A stretch of DNA of 6,372 nt from Verrucomicrobia bacterium TMED40 (GTDB taxonomy: Bacteria > Verrucomicrobiota > Verrucomicrobiia > Opitutales > Seribacteraceae): positions 63,268 through 69,639 of the forward strand of contig NHCT01000017.1 in the NCBI GenBank assembly GCA_002167605.1, in the 5' to 3' direction. The position numbers were made by a program, and so were the translations under genes. This document shows, piece after piece, positions 1 through 4,854 of this stretch. Each line of letters starts with the position of its first letter. The first letter of the stretch is position 1. Below the pieces are notes generated by a model that saw only the letters and a program-made list of their open reading frames with translations, made no database searches and had not been told where the DNA came from.

Positions 1-87
1 TTGCACCTTGGTAAAATCCTCAAGGAAGGATCCATGGATGAAGTGCGCGCAGATCCCGTCGTTCAGGAAGTCTACCTAGGTCATTAA
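1..87 (+). CDS. urtD: UrtD-type urea/amide ABC transporter ATP-binding protein, C-terminal end only
   Basis: Frame 1 is open from the window edge and ends at a TAA, giving the last 28 residues of a protein whose start lies outside. The tail contains LHLGKILKEGSMDEVRAD and ends in VQEVYLGH. This matches the usual C-terminus of UrtD/LivG-type ATPases of branched-chain amino acid, urea and amide importers, where a 'G.iL.EGs.deV..dp.V.evYLG' ending is typical. No Walker motifs are in view, so the assignment rests on this tail and on the UrtE-type ATPase that follows 24 bases later, the standard urtD-urtE order. The protein would be one of two cytoplasmic ATPases energising import of urea or a short-chain amide such as formamide. 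Because formamidase follows, it could equally be named as an Fmd transporter subunit. Confidence 0.8.
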   Translation: MHLGKILKEGSMDEVRADPVVQEVYLGH

Positions 88-111
88 TCAGAAAATACGA
101 AAGGAAGTCCA

Positions 112-804
112 ATGTTCTACATAAAAAGTTTGAATGTCAGCTACGGAGAAAGTGAAGTTATCAATAGCTTGGATCTTGAGCTCAAAAAAGGCGAAATCCT
201 AGCTGTAATGGGCCGTAATGGCATGGGCAAAACCACCTTATTCAAGTCCCTTATAGGCATCCTCGGATGCGGTTCGGGATCAAGTATTAAGATTGATGAC
301 AGAGAACTTGCTTCTGAGCCGAGTTTTCAACGAGTTAGACAGGGACTGGCCTATGTCCCTCAAGGGAGAATGATCTTTCCCAACATGACTGTTACCGACA
401 ACATTCGAACGGGTTTAGACTCTTCCGAAGAAAAAGAGGTACCCGATTATGTTTACGAACTTTTTCCCGTGCTCAATGAGATGGGAAAACGCAAGGGAGG
501 AAACCTCTCGGGCGGTCAGCAACAGCAACTTGCCATCGCCCGAGCCTTGGTGACAAAACCCAAGGTTCTGCTATTGGACGAACCCACCGAAGGCATCCAA
601 CCTTCGATCATTAAGGAGATGGCTGAAAAGCTCAAAACCATACGCGATATGCATAATGTATCGATCATTGTTGCCGAGCAGGTTTTGTCCTTTGCTCTCA
701 ACGCATGCGATCGTTTCCTCGTGATGGAGGGTGGAGCGATTGTACATTCAAGTGACCGATCGGAAGTCGATGCCGATAAAATCAAATCCTTCTTGTCCGT
801 TTGA
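112..804 (+). CDS. urtE: UrtE-type urea/short-chain amide ABC transporter ATP-binding protein
   Basis: A complete 230-residue ABC ATPase, the usual length for UrtE/LivF. Visible motifs are Walker A GRNGMGKT (34-41), Q-loop YVPQG (81-85), signature LSGGQQQQLAIARAL (132-146) and Walker B VLLLDEPTEG (152-161). The H-loop position reads VAEQ (187-190) with Gln instead of His, as is usual in the LivF/UrtE branch. The GIQPSI run after Walker B and the preceding 'ELFPVLNEMGKRKGGNLSGG' region are characteristic of UrtE rather than LivF. The start is well supported: AAGGAAG lies six bases before the ATG, the best Shine-Dalgarno among the recognised genes here. It would pair with the upstream UrtD ATPase on the inner face of the membrane. 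The substrate is uncertain: urea is the family default, but formamidase 57 bases downstream points to formamide or another short amide, as described for the Methylophilus fmd transporter. Confidence 0.9.
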   Translation: MFYIKSLNVSYGESEVINSLDLELKKGEILAVMGRNGMGKTTLFKSLIGILGCGSGSSIKIDDRELASEPSFQRVRQGLAYVPQGRMIFPNMTVTDNIRTGLDSSEEKEVPDYVYELFPVLNEMGKRKGGNLSGGQQQQLAIARALVTKPKVLLLDEPTEGIQPSIIKEMAEKLKTIRDMHNVSIIVAEQVLSFALNACDRFLVMEGGAIVHSSDRSEVDADKIKSFLSV

Positions 805-809
805 GACCC

Positions 810-840
810 TTGTTACTGGTTCCCAAAATTTTTTTACAAT
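810..840 (+). promoter_or_regulatory. Possible sigma-70-like promoter before formamidase
   Basis: TTGTTA (810-815) and TACAAT (835-840) resemble -35 and -10 boxes but are separated by 19 bases, longer than the preferred 17. A start would fall near 847, leaving about 15 bases of A-rich leader before the ATG at 862. The gap to urtE is only 57 bases and shows no hairpin, so formamidase may also be transcribed by readthrough from the transporter operon. This is a weak, pattern-based call. Confidence 0.22.
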
Positions 841-861
841 AAACCTACTACTACAAAAAAG

Positions 862-2082
862 ATGAAAACATTAATCAAAGTAAATCTCGATGCTGCACCT
901 GAGGAACATGACGTATTGCACAACCGTTGGCACCCTGACATTCCCATGGTTGCGATGGTTGAACCCGGAGATGAGTTTCGCGTGGAGTGCATCGATTGGA
1001 CTGGCGGGCAAATCAGCAATGACGACGACGCAACTGACATTAAAGATGTGGACCTAAGCAAGGTACACTATTTGAGCGGTCCAATTGGAATAAAAGGTGC
1101 AGAACCCGGAGATTTGCTTGTGGTTGACATCCTTGATGTGGGTGTTCTCGAAGAATCTGATTGGGGGTTCACCGGTCTTTTTGCTAAGGAAAACGGAGGC
1201 GGTTTTCTTACGGAACATTACCCGGAAGCTAGAAAGGCATGCTGGGACTTTCATGGAGTCAAAACTTCATCCCGACATATCCCAAATGTCGAATTCGCAG
1301 GAATTATGCACCCTGGTCTTATTGGATGTTTGCCATCACAGGAATTGCTCGATGAGTGGAACAAACGGGAAACGGCTTTGTTTGAAACAGATCCAGAACG
1401 AACTCCCCCTCTTTGTGCATTACCCTATGCCGACACGGCTCATATGGGTCGCATGAGTCCAGAGGAAGCTGAAAGCGCTGCCCAGGAAGCAGCTCGTACC
1501 GTTCCACCCCGTGAGCATGGTGGAAATTGTGATATCAAAGATTTAACTCGCGGCTCCAAAGTATACTTTCCTGTTTATGTCAAAGACGGTGGTCTTTCCA
1601 TGGGTGACATTCACTTTTCTCAAGGAGATGGTGAGATTACTTTTTGCGGAGCCATCGAAATGGCGGGCTATCTTGATATACGGGTAAGTCTAATCAAGCA
1701 AGGGGTTCAGAAGTATGGTGTGATTAATCCAATCTTCGAACCAAGTCCTATCAAGCCTGATTACAAGGAACATTTGATATTCGAAGGTATTTCCGTAGAC
1801 GAAACCACTGGAGAACAATACTACTTGGACGCTCATGTCTCATATCGTAGAGCCTGCTTGAATGCCATTGAATACATGAAGAAGTTTGGCTACACCGGCG
1901 AGCAAGCTTACGCTATACTTGGCACTGCCCCAGTTCAGGGCCATATCAGTGGAATCGTAGACATCCCCAATGCTTGTGCCACCCTACATTTGCCTACAGA
2001 AATCTTTGACTTTGATATCAAGCCAAACGCCGAAGGTCCGAAGCACTCGGTAACTTCGGATGTTGATCTCGCCAAAGCGTAG
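862..2082 (+). CDS. fmdA: Formamidase (acetamidase/formamidase family)
   Basis: A 406-residue cytoplasmic amidohydrolase that converts formamide to formate and ammonia. Its length is essentially that of FmdA of Methylophilus methylotrophus (about 407), and family-typical segments run end to end: NRWHPDIPMVAMV (21-33), WTGG (46-49), LSGPIGIKGAEPGDLLVVDI (71-90), NGGGFLT (111-117), HPGLIGCLP (150-158), PPREHGGNCDIKDL (215-228), SMGDIHFSQGDGEI (246-259), ILGTAPVQGHISG (352-364) and VDIPNACATLHLP (366-378). This family (Pfam FmdA_AmdA) is distinct from the nitrilase-type AmiF formamidases. The start is preceded by an A-rich stretch (ACAAAAAAG) with no clear Shine-Dalgarno, but the N-terminal MKTLIKV matches the family start, so the ATG is secure. 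It follows a urea/amide importer and precedes FmdB, as in known formamide loci. Acetamide or other short amides remain possible substrates, although close similarity to FmdA and the nearby formate dehydrogenase favour formamide. Confidence 0.96.
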   Translation: MKTLIKVNLDAAPEEHDVLHNRWHPDIPMVAMVEPGDEFRVECIDWTGGQISNDDDATDIKDVDLSKVHYLSGPIGIKGAEPGDLLVVDILDVGVLEESDWGFTGLFAKENGGGFLTEHYPEARKACWDFHGVKTSSRHIPNVEFAGIMHPGLIGCLPSQELLDEWNKRETALFETDPERTPPLCALPYADTAHMGRMSPEEAESAAQEAARTVPPREHGGNCDIKDLTRGSKVYFPVYVKDGGLSMGDIHFSQGDGEITFCGAIEMAGYLDIRVSLIKQGVQKYGVINPIFEPSPIKPDYKEHLIFEGISVDETTGEQYYLDAHVSYRRACLNAIEYMKKFGYTGEQAYAILGTAPVQGHISGIVDIPNACATLHLPTEIFDFDIKPNAEGPKHSVTSDVDLAKA

Positions 2083-2107
2083 CAAACCTTGGAAAACTCC
2101 TTAAGTC

Positions 2108-2126
2108 GATGGAAGCTCGCTCCATC
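2108..2126 (+). terminator. Hairpin between formamidase and fmdB (weak terminator or attenuator)
   Basis: GATGGA (2108-2113) and TCCATC (2121-2126) form a perfect 6-bp stem around a 7-base loop, 25 bases after the formamidase stop. No run of T follows, so it is not a classical intrinsic terminator. It could protect the 3' end of the upstream transcript or partly reduce transcription into fmdB. Confidence 0.25.
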
Positions 2127-2171
2127 TGCTCATTACTTCTTTGAATTAAGATACATTTTAATATAAAAACT

Positions 2172-2495
2172 ATGCAAAATTTTGAATATAAATGTGAAGA
2201 ACATGGTGTCTTCGAACTGATGCGTCCATCTGGCTTAAGACGTCACCCAGGGCCCTGCCCTGATTGTGGAAAATTAAGTCACCGAATCTTCAACTCCATG
2301 CCAAATCTCAGACAGATAGACGCAACAAAAAAAGATGGGATCGAACGTAATATTAAAAGTCAGTTCGAGCCTCATGTTTGTGGTCCGAGTTGTGAGCATG
2401 AGGCACCTGGGCTTATTCCTCCCAAGCCCAAGCAACTGCCTAAAGTACAATCCTACAATGGACCAAGATCATGGGTCATAGAGCACTCGATCTGA
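2172..2495 (+). CDS. fmdB: FmdB-family zinc-ribbon protein (putative regulator)
   Basis: A 107-residue protein with an N-terminal FmdB-type zinc ribbon. The first knuckle is C8-x2-H11, with His replacing the usual second Cys, and the second is C29-P-D-C32-G. A basic stretch, RRHPGP, lies between them. A second cluster, H68-V-C70-x3-C74-E-H76, is reminiscent of a further metal site. The C-terminal part is Pro/Lys-rich (PPKPKQLPK) and looks disordered. FmdB was named for its place beside formamidase in methylotrophs, where it is suspected to regulate or assist the formamidase system. Its molecular job is not established, and proteins annotated 'FmdB family' occur in many other contexts. Here it is the second gene after the transporter, 89 bases beyond fmdA. 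The leader is A/T-rich without a Shine-Dalgarno. The ATG is chosen because the ribbon (FEYKCEEHG) begins a few residues in, as usual for the family. Confidence 0.8.
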   Translation: MQNFEYKCEEHGVFELMRPSGLRRHPGPCPDCGKLSHRIFNSMPNLRQIDATKKDGIERNIKSQFEPHVCGPSCEHEAPGLIPPKPKQLPKVQSYNGPRSWVIEHSI

Positions 2496-2563
2496 TCAGG
2501 GTTCATGACGCATCATAAACTACGGGATGTTAAATGAACAACCAACTGTGAATGGACATTGGG

Positions 2564-2594
2564 AGGAGGGTGCTCTCCTACTCGGAAGCTTTTT
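2564..2594 (+). terminator. Possible weak terminator after fmdB
   Basis: AGGAG (2564-2568) and CTCCT (2575-2579) form a 5-bp stem with a 6-base loop. A run of five T (2590-2594) follows only after a 10-base gap. The 206-base interval from fmdB to the next gene otherwise shows no ORF worth reporting. The stem is short and the T-run is too distant for a confident intrinsic terminator. Confidence 0.18.
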
Positions 2595-2701
2595 CTGCAA
2601 AACCTTGAGATGTCTTTTCAAGTAAGTTCATCGGTAGCACATTGCGGATAAGTGCAAATTACTTACACAAAACTAGAAATGTTTGATAGCAAGCAAGCCT
2701 G

Positions 2702-3130
2702 ATGAATCTCACTTGGGCAAATTTTGACCGCGTGGGTTTTTCGCTCTCTTTCATCTGTGCGATCCATTGTTTGGCCATGCCAATTTTCTTACCGCTCGTA
2801 CCGGTTTTGGCAGGTTCTTTCGTGGCAAGTGAAAATTTGGAATGGTTCATCATCTGTATCACTCTTTTGATTGCAACCCCCACGCTTTTTCGGGGTTACC
2901 TCAGGCATCGAAAAGTACTCATTCCCGCCTGTTTCCTACTAGGTCTACTTTTTCTTGTATTGCGTCCAAGTGCCTTTGAACACTCCCATGATCACATGCA
3001 CTCCGAAGATGCATTCCATTTCATCCTCGCCGCATTAGGTGGATTTTCTCTCGCCGTGGGGCATTGGCTTAACCTTAAGTTTTGCAGGATTTGTCCTGCT
3101 TGTAAGAATGAAAACTCCGCCTGCCGGTAG
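2702..3130 (+). CDS. MerC-domain small membrane protein (putative metal transporter)
   Basis: A 142-residue, strongly hydrophobic protein with about four predicted membrane segments (roughly residues 11-38, 47-64, 71-88 and 104-124). The opening FDRVGFSLSFICAIHC matches the MerC-domain pattern '(W)DR.G..lS..CaiHC'. C19, H22 and C23 sit in the first membrane segment, where MerC uses cysteines to handle mercuric ions. A His/Asp-rich loop, HSHDHMH (94-100), lies between segments three and four, and the tail carries CRICPAC (128-134) plus a last Cys at 141. These suggest binding of a soft or divalent metal at the inner membrane. No merR, merA, merT or merP is present, so mercury resistance is not supported; zinc or another metal is an alternative. 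No Shine-Dalgarno is seen. An in-frame TAG at 2687 limits extension, and the domain starts near the chosen ATG. It sits between fmdB and formate dehydrogenase on the same strand; whether it is functionally linked is unknown. Confidence 0.75.
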   Translation: MNLTWANFDRVGFSLSFICAIHCLAMPIFLPLVPVLAGSFVASENLEWFIICITLLIATPTLFRGYLRHRKVLIPACFLLGLLFLVLRPSAFEHSHDHMHSEDAFHFILAALGGFSLAVGHWLNLKFCRICPACKNENSACR

Positions 3131-3228
3131 AATTTGGGTCTCTTAGCAAGATTGTAAACTAGGAATTCATGCCCACTGATTTAAGTGAATTTAAAATCAA
3201 TGATCGAAATATTCCATAAAAATAAATA

Positions 3229-4428
3229 ATGAAAGTGCTATGTATTTTGTATGACGATCCGAAAGGTGGTATGCCCAAAAGTTATCCACTCGGAGATCTT
3301 CCAAAATTAGAAAGATATCCCGATGGCATGTCCCTACCCTCCCCCAAAGGAAGGGACTTTACCCCAGGTGAATTACTAGGGTGTGTTTCGGGGGAATTGG
3401 GACTCAGGAAATACTTGGAAGAAAACGGCCATGAATTTATTGTGACGAGTAGCAAAGACGGTGAAGACTGTGAGGCCGATAAACACATCATAGATTCGGA
3501 CATAGTCATTTCCCAACCCTTCTTCCCCTACTACCTAACCAAAGAGCGAATTGAAAAAGCAAAAAACCTAAAAATGGCAATCACCGCTGGAATTGGTTCG
3601 GATCATGTTGATTTGCTAGCGGCAATTGACAATAAGGTGGATGTGGTTGAAGTGACCTTCTGCAATTCGAGATCCGTTGCCGAACACATTGTAATGATGA
3701 TTGTTTCAATGGTAAGAGACTATCACAACCAACACCGGATTGTTAATGAAGGTGGTTGGAATATAGCAGACGCTGTTCAAAGGTCCTATGATGTCGAGGG
3801 AATGCATATTGGAACGGTTGCTGCAGGCCGAATTGGTTTGGATGCGTTGAGAAAGATGAAGCCTTTTGACACTCATTTGCATTACTTTGACCGACACAGA
3901 TTGCCCGAAAGTGTAGAATCGGAACTCAAGTTAACCTTCCATGATTCTGTAGAATCTATGGTTGAAGTTTGCGATGTGGTGACTATCAATTGCCCACTGC
4001 ATCCAGAAACTGAAAATTTGTTTGATGATGAAATGATCGGCAAAATGAAAAAGGGGGCATTCATCGTCAACACGGCTAGGGGAAAGATCTGTAATCGTGA
4101 TGCAATTGCCAAAGCACTTAAAAGTGGACAACTGAGTGGTTATGCCGGAGATGTATGGTTCCCCCAACCTGCACCAAATGATCATGTTTGGAGATCTATG
4201 CCCAATCATGGAATGACTCCTCATACCTCTGGAACATCCCTGTCTGCACAAACTCGATATGCCGATGGGGTCAGAGAAATCCTAGAATGCTTCTTTGAGG
4301 GCGAGAGTATCAGAGACCAGTACTTGATTGTGAAAAATGGCCATTTAGCAGGCATGGGTGCCCACTCATACAGTAAAGGTTCTGCAACAAGCGGCTCGGA
4401 AGAAGCTGCAGAATATAAAAAGGGTTAG
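3229..4428 (+). CDS. fdh: NAD-dependent formate dehydrogenase (D-2-hydroxyacid dehydrogenase superfamily)
   Basis: A 399-residue, metal-independent, single-subunit formate dehydrogenase that oxidises formate to CO2 with reduction of NAD+ in the cytoplasm. It aligns along its whole length with the Pseudomonas sp. 101 enzyme as I recall it, in the same residue register: I122 and N146 (formate pocket), the dinucleotide loop AAGRIG (198-203) with R201, D221-R222 after the second Rossmann strand, R284 in NTARGK, Q313 in WFPQP, and H332/S334 in TPHTSG. D221 together with A198 indicates preference for NAD+ over NADP+. The C-terminal GAHSYSKGSATSGSEEAAEYKKG is the normal family ending, so the gene is intact. 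The start is preceded by an A/T-only stretch (ATAAAAATAAATA) and no Shine-Dalgarno; MKVLCILYDD is the family N-terminus. It is separated from the MerC-like gene by 98 bases and probably has its own promoter, although none is convincing. In context it would consume the formate released by the upstream formamidase. Confidence 0.97.
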   Translation: MKVLCILYDDPKGGMPKSYPLGDLPKLERYPDGMSLPSPKGRDFTPGELLGCVSGELGLRKYLEENGHEFIVTSSKDGEDCEADKHIIDSDIVISQPFFPYYLTKERIEKAKNLKMAITAGIGSDHVDLLAAIDNKVDVVEVTFCNSRSVAEHIVMMIVSMVRDYHNQHRIVNEGGWNIADAVQRSYDVEGMHIGTVAAGRIGLDALRKMKPFDTHLHYFDRHRLPESVESELKLTFHDSVESMVEVCDVVTINCPLHPETENLFDDEMIGKMKKGAFIVNTARGKICNRDAIAKALKSGQLSGYAGDVWFPQPAPNDHVWRSMPNHGMTPHTSGTSLSAQTRYADGVREILECFFEGESIRDQYLIVKNGHLAGMGAHSYSKGSATSGSEEAAEYKKG

Positions 4429-4488
4429 CTCCAAAATTTTGTAGGATGGTCACTGTTATATTACAAACGCACTTGAGGTAAGGTTTGA

Positions 4489-4719
4489 ATGGTTGCATTC
4501 GAATCATTAGCTGTTCATCGAAATCCTAATCAAGCCAAAACCTGGTCACAGAGATATGCGGGAGTTTCCGGAGAAGAAATTTATCGTTTTGAAGATGGTG
4601 ATAAAACCGTAATGAGAACCATCTTAGGTGATTTAATTCGTGAATTTTGCTCGGTAATTAATTTCAGATCTATCCCTTTAATTTTTTATTTTCTGCTGAA
4701 TAATGCATCATATTTTTAA
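4489..4719 (+). CDS. Small ORF of unknown function, possibly a truncated gene
   Basis: A 76-codon ORF begins 60 bases after the formate dehydrogenase stop. In its favour, GAGGTAAGG (4475-4483) precedes the ATG at plausible ribosome-binding distance, which is better than most starts in this window. Residues 1-53 look like ordinary soluble protein (for example KTWSQRYAGVSGEEIYRFED, 17-36). From about residue 54 (CSVINFRS onward) the composition changes abruptly to Ile/Phe/Tyr/Asn-rich sequence ending NNASYF, which resembles translation of AT-rich non-coding DNA. I do not recognise a family. It may be a genuine short protein, or the 5' end of a longer gene whose remainder has been lost and replaced by intergenic sequence. 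No function is proposed. Confidence 0.35.
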   Translation: MVAFESLAVHRNPNQAKTWSQRYAGVSGEEIYRFEDGDKTVMRTILGDLIREFCSVINFRSIPLIFYFLLNNASYF

Positions 4720-4742
4720 CGATATTTGTATAATGAACTGGA

Positions 4743-4758
4743 CGGCACGAGTCATGCT
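4743..4758 (+). promoter_or_regulatory. Sigma-54-like (-24/-12) promoter candidate
   Basis: CGGCACGAGTCATGCT resembles the RpoN consensus TGGCACG-N4-TTGC(A/T). The GG (4744-4745) and GC (4756-4757) are exactly 10 bases apart as required, GGCACG is perfect, and the mismatches are T to C in the first box and T to A in the second. Transcription would start near 4769, about 86 bases before the glycosyltransferase ATG. No RpoN or enhancer-binding protein is encoded in the window, and no duplicated activator site was identified upstream. A TATAAT (4729-4734) just upstream is an alternative -10 but has no -35 at a suitable distance. Confidence 0.35.
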
Positions 4759-4762
4759 AATC

Positions 4763-4780
4763 GTCAATCCGACGGTTGAC
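4763..4780 (+). repeat. Near-palindrome GTCAA-T-CCG-A-CGG-TTGAC
   Basis: The 18-base sequence GTCAATCCGACGGTTGAC is a palindrome apart from one extra T in the left arm. As RNA it could fold into a 7-bp stem (GTCAA+CC with GG+TTGAC) with one bulged T and a GAC triloop, followed by three T. It lies 4 bases downstream of the sigma-54-like motif and about 75 bases ahead of the glycosyltransferase. It could be an operator overlapping the transcription start, or a weak terminator for transcription arriving from upstream. Confidence 0.3.
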
Positions 4781-4854
4781 TTTGCATAGTGACCTGTCTA
4801 CTTCACCCGCTTTCACGATTTCTAATATCATAAATCACAAGCATCCCATAGTCT

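Noticed and set aside
2..13. TGCACC..GGT resembling an NtrC half-site pair
   Set aside because: The spacing is too short for the NtrC consensus and it lies inside coding sequence.
516..785. Reverse-strand open frame across urtE
   Set aside because: It runs antisense to a clear ABC ATPase with all its motifs; the Cys/Ser/Met-rich translation matches no family.
1097..1456. Open frame overlapping formamidase in another forward frame
   Set aside because: It lies entirely within the well-conserved formamidase coding sequence and has no recognisable protein character of its own.
2528..2540. TGTT-aaatg-AACA inverted repeat as a Zur/Fur-type operator for the MerC-like gene
   Set aside because: Only four bases per arm, about 160 bases from the start codon, and no further symmetry; likely chance.
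3177..3199. Imperfect inverted repeat TGATTTAA...TTAAAATCA before fdh
   Set aside because: A/T-only symmetry of this size is expected by chance in such AT-rich DNA; no supporting promoter boxes were found around it.
3706..4251. Several reverse-strand open frames across formate dehydrogenase
   Set aside because: They are shadows of a fully conserved gene; no start signals or family similarity.
4432..4441. CAAAATTTTG palindrome after fdh as a terminator
   Set aside because: No loop, all A/T core, and no following T-run; it cannot form a stable terminator hairpin.
4729..4734. Perfect TATAAT as a sigma-70 -10 box
   Set aside because: No TTGACA-like box 15-19 bases upstream and the TG lies directly against the box rather than one base before it; kept only as an alternative to the sigma-54-like motif.
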